This document shows positions 8,981-18,257 of a DNA stretch of 64,000 bases, piece by piece. Within the stretch, counting starts at the first letter, position 1. Every line of letters starts with the position of its first letter. Below the pieces are notes generated by a model that did no database searches, had not been told where the DNA came from, and worked only from the letters and a program-made list of their open reading frames with translations. Location of the stretch: contig NZ_CP110848.1 of assembly GCF_026240635.1 (NCBI RefSeq), positions 2,641,501 through 2,705,500 of the forward strand. Direction: 5' to 3'. The DNA comes from Trichothermofontia sichuanensis B231. GTDB taxonomy: Bacteria; Cyanobacteriota; Cyanobacteriia; B231. The position numbers and the translations under genes were made by a program.

Positions 8981-10156
8981 TTAGCCTTCCAGAAGCTGCA
9001 TGGCCTTGGCGAGTTCCGCTGCCACTTCCGGGCGAGAAAATTCAGGCGGAGGCAGTTCGCCGCGGCGCAGCATTTCTCGCACCTTGGTACCCGACAGGTG
9101 AATCCGTTCCTCTGGCAGGCTGGGGCTGGTTTTGGTCGTCGCCATCGCCTGGGTACGGGTGCAGTAGAACGCATGTTCAAATTTTAACGGCACAATCCCT
9201 AGGGCTGCCGGATCAAATTCGTCGAAAATGTGCTGGGCATCGTAGGTTCCGTAATAGTCGCCAACCCCCGCATGATCACGGCCCACAATGAAGTGGGTGC
9301 AACCGTAATTTTTGCGTACGATCGCGTGGAAAATCGCCTCACGGGGACCGGCATAGCGCATAGCCGCGGGATTGATCGCCAGAATCACCCGATCCCTGGG
9401 GAAATAGTGCTCCAGCATAATTTCATAGCAGCGCATCCGCACCTCAGCGGGAATATCATCCGACTTAGTCGCGCCCACCAGGGGATGCAAAAACAAGCCA
9501 TCCACAATTTCTAGGGCGCATTTTTGAATATATTCATGGGCACGGTGGATCGGGTTGCGGGTTTGGAAGCCCACCACCGTTTGCCAACCCTTTTCTCGGA
9601 AAAGTGCCCGGGATTCAACTGGATCGATCTGATACGTCGGGAAGCGCGGATCCAGGTCGCGTTGCAGTAGCCAGACCGGCCCCGCCAGGTTAATCGGTCC
9701 CTGCTCATAAACCACCCGCACCCCCGGATGTTTTTCTTCATTGGTGCGATAGACGTGCAGGGCCTCGTGCATTTTGTCGTAGGGATATTTCTCCGTGAGT
9801 TCCAATACCCCCACAAAACGGCCAGTAGCATCATCCAGCCGAACCAGATGGCCGATCGTCAGCCGTTCTGCCTCCCCCTCACTCACGGACAGGGTGATCG
9901 GAATGGACCAGGGCAACCCATTAACCAGGTGCATTTCATTGACGACGCGATCGTAATCCGCCTGTCCCATGAACCCCGTCAGCGGGCTGAAGCCACCGAT
10001 CGCAATCATAACGAGATCGGAAACAGCCCGTTCATCGAGTTCAACTCGGGGCAAATGCTCCGCCTTATCCAGCCATTCCTGGCGTTGTTCAGGGGAAGCA
10101 AGGCGATTGATCAGGGTGCCCCCGTGGGGCGCAATTCCGTACTTTTGCTGGCTCAT
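8981..10156 (-). CDS. sat: Sulfate adenylyltransferase (ATP sulfurylase)
   Basis: 391 residues, matching the homo-oligomeric bacterial and cyanobacterial enzyme that activates sulfate to adenosine phosphosulfate, the first step of assimilation. Both nucleotide-binding signatures are present: [12 protein letters not shown] (about residues 197-208) and [12 protein letters not shown] (about 290-301), followed by the C-terminal ISGTKVRE-like segment [25 protein letters not shown]. There is no fused kinase domain. The start ATG at 10156 gives the usual [13 protein letters not shown] beginning. The caspase-like gene follows after only 26 bp, so the two may share a transcript. Confidence 0.97.
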   Translation of the reverse strand: MSQQKYGIAPHGGTLINRLASPEQRQEWLDKAEHLPRVELDERAVSDLVMIAIGGFSPLTGFMGQADYDRVVNEMHLVNGLPWSIPITLSVSEGEAERLTIGHLVRLDDATGRFVGVLELTEKYPYDKMHEALHVYRTNEEKHPGVRVVYEQGPINLAGPVWLLQRDLDPRFPTYQIDPVESRALFREKGWQTVVGFQTRNPIHRAHEYIQKCALEIVDGLFLHPLVGATKSDDIPAEVRMRCYEIMLEHYFPRDRVILAINPAAMRYAGPREAIFHAIVRKNYGCTHFIVGRDHAGVGDYYGTYDAQHIFDEFDPAALGIVPLKFEHAFYCTRTQAMATTKTSPSLPEERIHLSGTKVREMLRRGELPPPEFSRPEVAAELAKAMQLLEG

Positions 10157-10395
10157 GAGTTTGTTGATGCGGATAGTCTAATCCAGAGAGGGCTACGTTT
10201 TCCCATCCTACCAAGCAGCGGGGCGAGCAAAGTCAGTCCCAAGGATACGTCTGGGAACAGGCAGATTCCCCCCGCCAATGAAAAAGCACCCCCGTCGCTT
10301 CCAGAGGTGCCCTTAGTCTTGAGTTTAGTCTTGTTGGGTTTAGTCTTGAGTCGTGACGACACAGATGAGTTAAGTCATGGCTGTCGATCGCAGGA

Positions 10396-10950
10396 TTAGA
10401 AGCGGAAGCCTGCCCCAAATTGAATGCTGACTGCACCTCCTGACCCTTTCGATTGATAGGCATCAATGCCATACTTGGCATCGGTGTAGACTACAATATC
10501 CCGGGTCACCGCAGCTTCTACCCCTGTTGTCAAGATCACCGTATCATCATTACCCAGAGGAGTTGGTTGCCGACGATTCGTTTTATCGGTTTCAAAGAAG
10601 GAGTAACCCCCCCCTGCATACAAATTTGCCCGATTGCTGAGGGGAACATCATAGGTTACTAGGGGCATGATCTGGCTAGCCGTATCACTAAAAATTACGG
10701 CTCCTCGTAACGACACCGGTGCATTGGGAATATCAACTCGGCCCTGGAGGTTGCCACCAAAGTTAGCATTTTCACCATTGCCATCTGCCGCACCGCCACT
10801 GGTTAAACCTGCCGCCCCACCTGCGCCGAAGTAACTGCCGCGCATCCCGGCAGTTTGGGCCGAAGCCCCATCAGCAACCAGGAGCAGGGAGGCTCCTGTT
10901 AATGCGGACAATGCAGCAATCGCCCCGATAGCCTTCCAACAACTTTTCAT
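10396..10950 (-). CDS. Small outer-membrane beta-barrel protein
   Basis: About 184 residues from the preferred ATG at 10950, which has GAGG eight to ten bases upstream and yields a clean signal peptide (MKSCWKAIGAIAALSALTGA...GASA, cleavage before QTAG). An alternative ATG at 10998 with an AGAGGA site would add 16 residues ahead of the signal. The mature part alternates polar and hydrophobic residues in short strands (ANLYAGGGYSFFE, TVILTTGVEAAVTRDIVVYTDAKYGID) and ends with a terminal Phe (AGFRF), all typical of an 8- to 10-strand barrel. No specific function is recognised, and the neighbours (csoR-like gene, sat) give no clue. Confidence 0.7.
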   Translation of the reverse strand: MKSCWKAIGAIAALSALTGASLLLVADGASAQTAGMRGSYFGAGGAAGLTSGGAADGNGENANFGGNLQGRVDIPNAPVSLRGAVIFSDTASQIMPLVTYDVPLSNRANLYAGGGYSFFETDKTNRRQPTPLGNDDTVILTTGVEAAVTRDIVVYTDAKYGIDAYQSKGSGGAVSIQFGAGFRF

Positions 10951-11381
10951 GGCTGACCTCACATCGTAGTAGAAAGTTAAAACTTTGGAATTCGACATGA
11001 CACTTTTCCTCTCCCAGGTTATGATGTCGTTTCCAAAGGTCAAAATGTTCCGCTATCATCACTCTACCCTATTACCCCCGGTTCTGACGGGGTAGATTTG
11101 TGTCATTGTAGGGAACCAGCGGCATCCTTCAGACCTTCAGGAAACGCTTCAATTGCGCAGTTCAACTGCACTTTTCAGTAGAACACTCAGTTCGATGCCC
11201 TAAAGCTAACGGGCGGCGCAGGCCCGTAGGGGGTTAGCCGTGCCACTTTCCCAAGTGGCTGGCAGGATGCGGCTTGGGGGCGATCGCCTGCGGGCTTTTG
11301 AGGAGGACACTTAGCCAAATGCCCCACTGGGCCACTGTGGTAATCAGCAATCAGGGCAATTCGTGTCAGGGCAACCCGTGA
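10951..11381. other. Non-coding stretch with a stem-loop
   Basis: About 430 bp between the barrel-protein start and the csoR stop, with no supported gene. It holds a clear stem-loop at 11242-11259 (GCCACTT, loop TCCC, AAGTGGC), extended by outer GCC/GGC pairs, within a GC-rich region at about 11205-11310. There is no T-run after the stem on either strand, so it is not a textbook terminator. A small RNA is possible but unsupported. Confidence 0.4.
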
Positions 11382-11777
11382 TCAGGGTAAAAAGCGATCG
11401 AGGGCGGCCTTGAGTTCCTCCAATTCCATCTCAATGTTGCCTTCCTGGGCCGCACGGGCGACACATTCAGTTAGATGTTCATCCAGAATCAGACGGGCGA
11501 CACGATCGATCGCCCCTCGCACTGCTGCTATCTGAATCAGTACATCTGGACAGGGGCGACTTTCCTGCACCATAGTCTTAATCCCTCGAATGTGGCCCTC
11601 AATTCGCGAAAGCCGATTCACAATCTGCCGCAGCGATGCCTCACTATGGACATGGCCGTGTGCATACCCACACGCATGGGGATGCGGGTGCGGGGTATCG
11701 GGGGTATGCTCAGGCTCTAGCGGCAAGGGGTGGGGGTGGGGCGCAGGGGTGGACATCGAGGAGTGGTGATGAGTCAT
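11382..11777 (-). CDS. CsoR/FrmR-family metal-sensing repressor, InrS-like, with His-rich N-terminus
   Basis: 131 residues. The DUF156 core (about residues 44-131) has the CsoR-type metal ligands Cys76, His101 and Cys105 in the contexts RPCPD and DEHLTEC. The N-terminal 44 residues carry 12 histidines (MTHHHSS, PHPHPLP, HPHPHACGYAHGHVH), resembling nickel-responsive InrS of cyanobacteria rather than the copper sensor. Such proteins repress metal-efflux genes and release DNA on metal binding. No efflux gene lies beside it here: gshA diverges 255 bp away. Identification as a nickel sensor is inference; formaldehyde- or copper-responsive relatives are alternatives. Confidence 0.85.
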   Translation of the reverse strand: MTHHHSSMSTPAPHPHPLPLEPEHTPDTPHPHPHACGYAHGHVHSEASLRQIVNRLSRIEGHIRGIKTMVQESRPCPDVLIQIAAVRGAIDRVARLILDEHLTECVARAAQEGNIEMELEELKAALDRFLP

Positions 11778-12032
11778 GGTTATAGGTTATAGCGTGGCAT
11801 CGTTAGCACAAGTCCCTCGATCTTAGCCCACTCGACAATGGCCCACCCTGAAACCGCCTCAGACCTAATTGCAACCAGGGTTCTGGGCTTGGCCTTGCAC
11901 TCCAAATCATTACCTCAAAAGGAGGGCAATAACCAGGCATGGTGAACGGTATTGCCGCACAGGTAATGCAGTACGGTTATGGAGAGGACAACTCTAACGA
12001 TTGTCGATGTCCTAGGGGACGGGGGGAAGTTT

Positions 12033-13172
12033 GTGCTATTACTCAAAGGCTTTGAAATCGAAATTTATACGGGAACACCGGAAGGACAGATTATTGGCTT
12101 CTCCGATCGCATCACCGCTGACCTGCCCGGTTTTGCACGTGAACCTGACAGCCGTAACGTGGAGTACACTACGCCGCCCTGTGGCCGTTACGAGCAATTG
12201 CTGTGTTATCTAATTAAACCCCGGGTGCAACTGCGAAAGTATTTACAGTCCCTTGGCAACTATACCCTGATTCCTGGAAGTACCCTATCCCTAGGCGATA
12301 GCCACCATTTCTACCGCTCTGACCCGACGCATCCCTACCATACTTACATTGAGCACACCTATGGCACCAAAGTGGTGACAGCCAGTGTCCACATCAACAT
12401 TGGCATCAGTGAGCCAGAATTGCTGATGCGGGCATGTCGCCTCGTGCGGGTGGAAGCTCCCCTGTACTTAGCCCTCAGTGCGGCCTCCCCATTCCTGGAT
12501 GGACAGGTGACCGGGTACCACTCGACCCGCTGGGGTATTTTCCCGAAAACCCCCGCGATCGTTCCCCTCTTTACCAGCCATGCCCACTTTATCGACTGGA
12601 CTGAACAGCAATTAGCCACTGGCACAATGCAAAATGTGCGCCATCTCTGGAGTGCCGTGCGTCCCAATGGCGATCGCCGTCCCTACAGTTTAAATCGGTT
12701 GGAATTGCGGGTATGCGATTTAGTCACTGATCCAATCGCGCTGCTGGCGATTACCGCCCTCTTGGAAGCCCGATTGTGGCAGTTATGCCAGGACGAAACC
12801 CTCGACCCGCTGCAACAGAGCCAACTGGATGCCGATACCCTCGTTACCCTCACCGACGCCAATGAAATGGCCGCTGCCCGCCAGAGCCTAGAGGCAACGC
12901 TGCACCACTGGCAGGATGGCCGGGAGATCTCAGCCCGCCAATGGATCGAACAACTTTATGAGGAAGTAGAAAGCTATAGCCAGCAACGGGGTTTTAAGTG
13001 TTTCCTCTCACCTGTGAAAAAATTACTGCGGGAGGGCAATACAGCCCAACAGTGGTTGCGATCGCACCAGGCGGGTCTGACGATCGCGGAGGTGGTACAG
13101 CAAGCGATCCAGGCCCTAGCTGAACAGGAACAGGAGTTAGCCGGAAATTTGTGCCACCCCCTGGTGGCATAA
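12033..13172 (+). CDS. gshA: Glutamate--cysteine ligase, cyanobacterial type
   Basis: 379 residues from the GTG at 12033, chosen because the family begins at (M)LLLKGFEIEIYTGTP and because GGGGGGAAG lies just upstream; an in-frame ATG at 11979 would add 18 unrelated residues. The enzyme joins glutamate and cysteine, the first step of glutathione synthesis. Family signatures include GFEIEIYTGTPEGQIIGFSD, PPCGRYEQLLCYLIKPR and SVHINIGI. The stop overlaps the possible GTG start of the next gene by 22 bp. Two gamma-glutamylcyclotransferase-type genes elsewhere in the window (42580, 54513) could act on its product. Confidence 0.88.
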   Translation: MLLLKGFEIEIYTGTPEGQIIGFSDRITADLPGFAREPDSRNVEYTTPPCGRYEQLLCYLIKPRVQLRKYLQSLGNYTLIPGSTLSLGDSHHFYRSDPTHPYHTYIEHTYGTKVVTASVHINIGISEPELLMRACRLVRVEAPLYLALSAASPFLDGQVTGYHSTRWGIFPKTPAIVPLFTSHAHFIDWTEQQLATGTMQNVRHLWSAVRPNGDRRPYSLNRLELRVCDLVTDPIALLAITALLEARLWQLCQDETLDPLQQSQLDADTLVTLTDANEMAAARQSLEATLHHWQDGREISARQWIEQLYEEVESYSQQRGFKCFLSPVKKLLREGNTAQQWLRSHQAGLTIAEVVQQAIQALAEQEQELAGNLCHPLVA

Positions 13173-14032
13173 GGATATCCCGACGATGCCGGGGAGGATT
13201 GGCTGAGTTAAGTACCGCGGTTAAAAAAGCAGATATTGGTGGTAAACGGCTGATCGGGTTAGCACCAACCGCGTGGGTCCAGTGGGTCACCCAGCGATCG
13301 GATGTTGTGGCCCAGGAGATTTTGGGGTCAGAGTTCCAGTGGCTGAGCCGGGAAAATGATGTTCTGGTGAAGGCAGTCAGCCCTACCCACGGGGAGTTTC
13401 TGATTCTCAATGAGTTGCAGTTGCGTTATGGAACACGGCTACCGCAGCGAATGCGGGCCTATGCGGCGCTAGCAACGGAGAAGTACAATTTGCCGGTCTG
13501 CCCCGTGTTGGTGAATATTTTGCCGCCGGCGTCAACGGTGCCGATTCAAACTTGCTATGAATCGAGTTTCCTGGGGCTACAGGCACGGCAGGATTATCGG
13601 GTGATTAACCTGTGGGAGGTAGAGGCAGAGATTGTTTTTGCCCAATCATTGCGGGCGTTGTCGCCGTTTGTGCCCATTCTCAAGGATGGGGGTGAGGTGT
13701 CGACGGTGCAGCGGGCGTTGAGGTTGCTGCGGCAGGATGAGCAGTTGGTGGAGTTAGAAGCACTCTTGGCGTTCTTTGCTAGTTTTGTATGGGAGAGCGA
13801 AGTGGTCCGGCAAATCATGAGGTGGGATATGGCAGTGCTACGGGAGTCGCCCTGGTATCAGGAAATTTTGCGCGAAGGCGCACGTCAAGGGGAGCGCAAG
13901 GAAGGTCAATCTTTGATCTTAAAGCAACTGAATCGGCGGCTGGGTGAACTAACTCCTGATCTGACTCTACGGGTGCAGGCGTTGGAGTTGCCACAGCTTG
14001 AGGCGCTGGGGGAGGCGTTGTGGCTCTCCTGA
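13151..14032 (+). CDS. Rpn-family PD-(D/E)XK nuclease with DUF4351 tail, C-terminus replaced by mobile-element insertion
   Basis: Up to 293 residues; start uncertain (GTG at 13151, or TTG at 13199 just after GGGGAGG). The N-terminal half resembles the recombination-promoting nuclease family common in cyanobacteria (KRLIGLAPTAWVQWVTQ, then ENDVLVKA and NELQLRY as the likely acidic and E-x-Q positions). A DUF4351 tail begins near residue 265 (LKQLNRRLGELTPDLTLRVQALELPQLEALGEAL). The last codons (WLS-stop) come from a 112-bp element at 14022-14133. Removing the element and one 8-bp duplication restores LDFTQVEDLVNWLDS-stop, ending at 14188. The nuclease domain itself is untouched. Confidence 0.85.
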   Translation: MPPPGGIRISRRCRGGLAELSTAVKKADIGGKRLIGLAPTAWVQWVTQRSDVVAQEILGSEFQWLSRENDVLVKAVSPTHGEFLILNELQLRYGTRLPQRMRAYAALATEKYNLPVCPVLVNILPPASTVPIQTCYESSFLGLQARQDYRVINLWEVEAEIVFAQSLRALSPFVPILKDGGEVSTVQRALRLLRQDEQLVELEALLAFFASFVWESEVVRQIMRWDMAVLRESPWYQEILREGARQGERKEGQSLILKQLNRRLGELTPDLTLRVQALELPQLEALGEALWLS

Positions 14033-14133
14033 GTTTATGGTGGGGGCGCTACGCGCCCCCACCATAAACTCAACGTTTGCGATCGTTTATTTGTAGTTCC
14101 TGATACTGTTTACCCCAAAATCCTAGAAGAGCC
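14022..14133 (+). mobile_element. 112-bp hairpin MITE with 8-bp target-site duplication (copy 1)
   Basis: Ends are GGCTCT (14022-14027) and AGAGCC (14128-14133). The flanks GGCGTTGT at 14014-14021 and again at 14134-14141 are an exact 8-bp direct repeat. Inside is a long perfect hairpin: GAGTTTATGGTGGGGGCGC paired with its complement up to about 14074. It codes for nothing. A second copy lies inverted at 20919-21028 and a lone right end near 59754. GGCTCTTC-like ends with an 8-bp duplication resemble ISL3-type transposons, which is inference. Confidence 0.93.
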
Positions 14134-14188
14134 GGCGTTGTTGGATTTTACGCAGGTGGAAGATTTAGTCAATTGGCTTGATTCTTAG
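14134..14188 (+). pseudogene. Displaced 3' end of the Rpn/DUF4351 gene
   Basis: Beyond the inserted element the original reading frame continues: after the duplicated GGCGTTGT it reads LLDFTQVEDLVNWLDS and stops with TAG at 14186-14188. This matches the usual end of DUF4351 domains and shows that the insertion is recent enough to leave the orphan tail intact. Confidence 0.9.
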
Positions 14189-14398
14189 GGGAATTTACGC
14201 TTGCTTAGGTCAATATCCGCAGACGTTAGCGCAATATCAAGGGCAAGTGCTGGGCATCCAGGAGCCATCCCCCTCAGATCAATAGCTCCCGCATCAATTG
14301 GCGCTTCACCCGGTGTCTCAATCAGTCCGGAAGGACAAAGCTGCTATTTGCCTGAATACTCTGTGCTACGATCGCGCCAAAGGGAGGAGAATGATGCC

Positions 14399-15796
14399 AT
14401 GCCGATGCTGCCCGCTGATGTCAAAAACCTGCTGGCTGATCTGATGCAACGCTACCAGGCGCGGGTGGATTACTTGGCCATTCGCCTAGAAGAGTCGGAA
14501 GATACCAATATCTTGCTACGTGGCAACCGGGTTGAAACCCTTAGTGAAGCCGTGGCGATCGGGGGCCAGGTGCGGGCCTGCTATCGAGGCGGGTGGGGCT
14601 TTGCCAGTTTTAATCACCTGGGTGCCCTGGCGGAGCGAATCGAAGAGGCGGTAAGCGCGGCCCGGTTGGTCGGAACCGAAGAAACCACCCTGGCTCCGAT
14701 CGCCATCGTCCAAGCCGAATGTCACCTCCCCCTCAGCGGCACTGACCCCCGTCAAATCCCCCTCGCTGAGAAAAAGCAACTGTGCGATCACTATGCCAGC
14801 GTATTGCGGCAGGTGGACGATCGCATTGCCACCGTCTCGGTGCGGTATGGCGACAGTGCCCAGCGGATGATTCTGATTACCTCCGAAGGCACCCTGATCG
14901 AGCAGTCCTGGGTGGATATGGAAATGCGGTTCGCGGCCACCGCCCGTAATGGCGAAACCGTACAAACAGGCCGGGAAACCACGGGATCACGGCGTGCCTA
15001 CGAAGACTTGCTGGGGTTAGATCAACAGGTACGCAGTGCGGCCCAACGGGCAGTTGATGCCCTGGTGCTACCCCCAGTGAAGGGTAATACCTACACAGTC
15101 GTGATTGACCCCATCCTCACGGGCTTGTTTGTCCACGAAGCCTTTGGCCATCTGTCCGAAGCTGATATGGCCTACGAAAATCCGGATCTGCTAGAGGTGA
15201 TGACGATCGGGCGGCGCTTTGGTCCCCCGGAACTGCAAATTTTCGATGGCGCGGCTCCCCTTGGCCATCGGGGTAGCTATCAATACGATGACGAAGGGAC
15301 TCCCGCCACCACCACCCAGTTGATTCGGGATGGGGAACTGGTCGGTCGCCTCCATTCGCGGGAAACAGCCGGTAAGTTAGGCGAAACTCCCACGGGGAAC
15401 GCCCGCTGCCTCAATTACCACTATCCCCCGATCGTACGTATGACTAATACCTGGATTGAGTCAGGGAAAACGCCAGTAGCTGACTTATGTAGCGATATCC
15501 AGGAAGGGGTCTATGCCCGTAATTGGCTGGGGGGGATGACCAATGGGGAAATGTTTACCTTTAGTGCCGGGGAAGCCTGGATGATCCGGAAGGGAAAAAT
15601 TGCTGAACCGGTGCGCGATGTCACCCTCTCCGGCAATGTGTTTAAGACCCTGGCTGATATTGAAGCGATTGGGGATGACTTCTATTGGGACGAATCTGGC
15701 GGGTGCGGCAAAGGAGGCCAAGGTGGGTTACCCGTGGGCTGTGGCGGTCCCAGTTTGCGGATTCGCAATGTGGTTGTGGGGGGTGAAGTGGTTTGA
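14399..15796 (+). CDS. tldD: TldD-type metalloprotease (TldD/PmbA family)
   Basis: 465 residues from the ATG at 14399, chosen because AGGGAGGAG lies at 14381-14389 and because family members start near this point; an upstream in-frame start at 14201 would add 66 unlikely residues. The zinc-peptidase motif HEAFGHLSEAD (about residues 245-255) gives the HExxxH signature. The C-terminal part has FTFSAGEAWMIRKGKI and CGKGGQGGLPVGCGGPSLRI, a conserved TldD ending. TldD usually works with TldE/PmbA on unfolded peptides or modified peptides; no partner gene is adjacent. It follows the damaged Rpn gene by 210 bp. Confidence 0.94.
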   Translation: MPMLPADVKNLLADLMQRYQARVDYLAIRLEESEDTNILLRGNRVETLSEAVAIGGQVRACYRGGWGFASFNHLGALAERIEEAVSAARLVGTEETTLAPIAIVQAECHLPLSGTDPRQIPLAEKKQLCDHYASVLRQVDDRIATVSVRYGDSAQRMILITSEGTLIEQSWVDMEMRFAATARNGETVQTGRETTGSRRAYEDLLGLDQQVRSAAQRAVDALVLPPVKGNTYTVVIDPILTGLFVHEAFGHLSEADMAYENPDLLEVMTIGRRFGPPELQIFDGAAPLGHRGSYQYDDEGTPATTTQLIRDGELVGRLHSRETAGKLGETPTGNARCLNYHYPPIVRMTNTWIESGKTPVADLCSDIQEGVYARNWLGGMTNGEMFTFSAGEAWMIRKGKIAEPVRDVTLSGNVFKTLADIEAIGDDFYWDESGGCGKGGQGGLPVGCGGPSLRIRNVVVGGEVV

Positions 15797-15982
15797 GATC
15801 CCTAGCCAATTGGCGCATCTAGCCGATCGCTTTGGCCCTCCACCGATAAACAGTCCCCATTAGGCAGACCTCTAGTTCTAGTTGCACCCGCTCGGGGGTC
15901 AGGGTGAAATGGGCGATTCTCCTGCGGAGGGGCGGTGCGATCGGCGGCATGATCAAGGGAAAGGGGCAAAACAGCCCTTTGC

Positions 15983-16543
15983 CTAGGGAGACGTTGCGTG
16001 ATCAGCTTCACCAAACAAGTCATCCGCTTCGGTGGCGGGGAAATCAACGCTATAAATCCGTCCTGCGTTGTCAAAGACAAGGAACAGATCGTCGGTGGTG
16101 CGTCCGAACTTGGCCTTGATAATCACCAAATTGCGCTGGGTTTGGGTGTTGAGTCGTCGCTCAAAGGGACCAGTGCGCCGGAGTAAGGATTCCCATTTTT
16201 GCTCGATCCGGGCCGGTGAGATCTCCGCTTGCAAAATCGGGTGGAGATAGGTCCATGCCTGCTCATAGTGCGCTGCGGTGAGGGCATCGACAAAGGCTTC
16301 GGCTCGGTCTTTGATACCCTGGATGAAAGCCCTGGTTGCCCGATCACGATGGTTGTCCGCTATCACGGGTGGGGATGTCGGGGTTGAGGACCTCTGGCGC
16401 AGGGGGCTAGGTATCGCCGTCTGGGGATGGGGCGTTGTGTCTGGCTCACCTGCGTTAACGGGGGCTAGTCCCCCTGCCCAAAGGGTCACCGCCAGACTCG
16501 CGATCAGACATGGCTGCGTAGATTTGATGATTTTGACGATCAT
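15983..16543 (-). CDS. Small exported protein with DUF3887-like domain
   Basis: 186 residues. Residues 1-31 form a signal peptide (MIVKIIKSTQPCLIASLAVTLWAGG...VNA). A Pro/Thr-rich linker follows to about residue 65. The C-terminal domain (AEAFVDALTAAHYEQAWTYLHPILQAEI to RIYSVDFP) looks like the DUF3887/NTF2-like fold: helices, then a strand pair ending in LFLVFDNAGRIYSVDF. No catalytic residues can be assigned. It stands alone between tldD (convergent) and glcD (same strand, upstream). Probably periplasmic; function unknown. Confidence 0.65.
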   Translation of the reverse strand: MIVKIIKSTQPCLIASLAVTLWAGGLAPVNAGEPDTTPHPQTAIPSPLRQRSSTPTSPPVIADNHRDRATRAFIQGIKDRAEAFVDALTAAHYEQAWTYLHPILQAEISPARIEQKWESLLRRTGPFERRLNTQTQRNLVIIKAKFGRTTDDLFLVFDNAGRIYSVDFPATEADDLFGEADHATSP

Positions 16544-16679
16544 GAAGCGTTCCTTTCTCGTCCTGAATGGTTGGCGGTCATCGTTGGCGGTCGGGTTTAT
16601 TGTATAGCGATCGCTGGTTGACTACTGCTGCTTCCCCGCCCATGGCCGGACATGAGAACTGGGCAGGGGGAGCTGGCCC

Positions 16680-18137
16680 TTAAAAAACCTCAACCCCTTG
16701 AGTTGAGTAGCTCAGTTTCGCTTGCGCCGCTTCCCCACAGGTACGGGGGGTAGGAAAAATCTTATCGGGATTGGCCAGTCCCTTGGGGTTAAATACCTGA
16801 CGTACCCAGAGCATGGTTTCTAAATCCGTGGCATTAAACATGGTGGGCATATAGCAGCGTTTGTCCGCCCCAATGCCGTGTTCCCCCGATAGGCTCCCCC
16901 CCACTTGCACACAGCGTTTGAGGATTTCACCGCCCAGTTCCTCCACTTTTTCCAGGGCACCGGGAACGGCGTTGTCATACAGAATCAAGGGATGGAGATT
17001 GCCGTCCCCGGCGTGAAAAACATTGGCAATCCGGAAACCATACTGTTGGCTTAACTGTTCAATTTCGCGCAGGATATAGGAAAGTTGAGTCCGGGGAATC
17101 ACGCCATCCTGAACATAGTAATCCGGACTCAGGTGACCCGCCGCCGCAAAGGCAGCTTTGCGACCCTTCCATAATTTCAGGCGTTGTTCTGGATCGGCAG
17201 CGCTCACCACACTGCGGGCACCATTTTGCTGACAGATGGCCGCGACCCGTTGGCTGCTGGTTTCCACATCCACTTCTAACCCATCCAACTCCACCAGCAA
17301 AATCGCGGCGGCATCGCGGGGATAACAGCCCGTGGCCACCACATCCTCAACGGCATTAATGCTGAGGTTGTCCATGATTTCCATGCCACCGGGGATAATG
17401 CCACTGCTGATAATGTCCGATACAGCAGCACCCGCAGCCTCGATCGCCGTGAAATCCGCCAGCAACACCCGCACCGCTTCCGGGGCCTTGAGAATCCGCA
17501 AGGTAATTTCGGTGGCAATCCCCAGGGTGCCTTCGGAGCCGACGAAGAGACCGGTCAGGTCATAACCGGGCATTTCTGGAATGCGGCCTCCCACATCGAC
17601 GATCGCGCCATCGGGCAGCACCAGTTTCAACCCCAGCACATGGTTGGTTGTGACGCCATACTTGAGGCAGTGGACGCCCCCGGAGTTTTCCGCCACGTTG
17701 CCGCCGATCGAGCAAATAATCTGACTCGACGGATCGGGGGCATAGTAAAACCCGGCCCCACTGACAGTTTGAGTGACCCAGTTGTTGATTACCCCCGGCT
17801 GCACGGTAATGCGCTGGTTATCGTAGTCAATATCAAGGATCTGGTGCATCAGGGCCGTGACGATCAGGACGCAATCTTCGACGGGTAAGGCACCACCAGA
17901 GAGACCGGTTCCCGCTCCACGGGCGACAAAGGGAACGCCTTCGCGATCGCAAATCTGCACGATCGCGGCCACTTCTTCGGTTGTCCGGGGTAAAACCACA
18001 ACAGCCGGTCGCTGGCGGTAGCTGGTCAGACCGTCGCACTCATACACCAGCAGCTCTTCCCGTTTACGGATGACCTGCTCTTGGCCAATTGCGGCGGCAA
18101 ATTGTCGAATCAGGAAAGACCAATCTCGCTGGGACAT
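16680..18137 (-). CDS. glcD: Glycolate dehydrogenase FAD-binding subunit GlcD
   Basis: 485 residues. A FAD-binding oxidase of the GlcD/D-lactate dehydrogenase family, in cyanobacteria oxidising photorespiratory glycolate to glyoxylate. The PCMH-type FAD domain is at about residues 40-220 (VPFVARGAGTGLSGGALP, SIGGNVAENSGGVHCLKYGVTTNHVLGL, GLFVGSEGTLGIATEITLRI). The C-terminal cap has NVFHAGDGNLHPLILYD and GGSLSGEHGIGADKR. The start MSQRDWSFLIRQF at 18137 fits the family. No glcE or glcF is adjacent, as is common in cyanobacteria. Confidence 0.93.
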   Translation of the reverse strand: MSQRDWSFLIRQFAAAIGQEQVIRKREELLVYECDGLTSYRQRPAVVVLPRTTEEVAAIVQICDREGVPFVARGAGTGLSGGALPVEDCVLIVTALMHQILDIDYDNQRITVQPGVINNWVTQTVSGAGFYYAPDPSSQIICSIGGNVAENSGGVHCLKYGVTTNHVLGLKLVLPDGAIVDVGGRIPEMPGYDLTGLFVGSEGTLGIATEITLRILKAPEAVRVLLADFTAIEAAGAAVSDIISSGIIPGGMEIMDNLSINAVEDVVATGCYPRDAAAILLVELDGLEVDVETSSQRVAAICQQNGARSVVSAADPEQRLKLWKGRKAAFAAAGHLSPDYYVQDGVIPRTQLSYILREIEQLSQQYGFRIANVFHAGDGNLHPLILYDNAVPGALEKVEELGGEILKRCVQVGGSLSGEHGIGADKRCYMPTMFNATDLETMLWVRQVFNPKGLANPDKIFPTPRTCGEAAQAKLSYSTQGVEVF

Positions 18138-18257
18138 GGCTACCGGGATGCGTGCAGAGATCTACGCTTTTTTCAGCTTAGCGTATGCGATCGCCGGATT
18201 CTGACAAGCGACCCAAGGCTTAGCCATATACTTAAACTGTGCCCTCCTTAAACTGCC

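Noticed and set aside
10313-10348. Three TTAGTCTTG motifs upstream of sat as an operator
   Set aside because: Uneven spacing (12 and 15 bp) and low complexity; no known regulator site is matched.
11101-11381. Possible tRNA or known small RNA in the csoR/barrel-protein gap
   Set aside because: A GTTCGA occurs near 11189 but no acceptor stem or anticodon arm can be drawn; only one local stem-loop is convincing.
14022-14133. Hairpin read as a simple Rho-independent terminator of the Rpn gene
   Set aside because: There is no T-run, and the exact 8-bp flanking duplication and second copy show that it is a mobile element.
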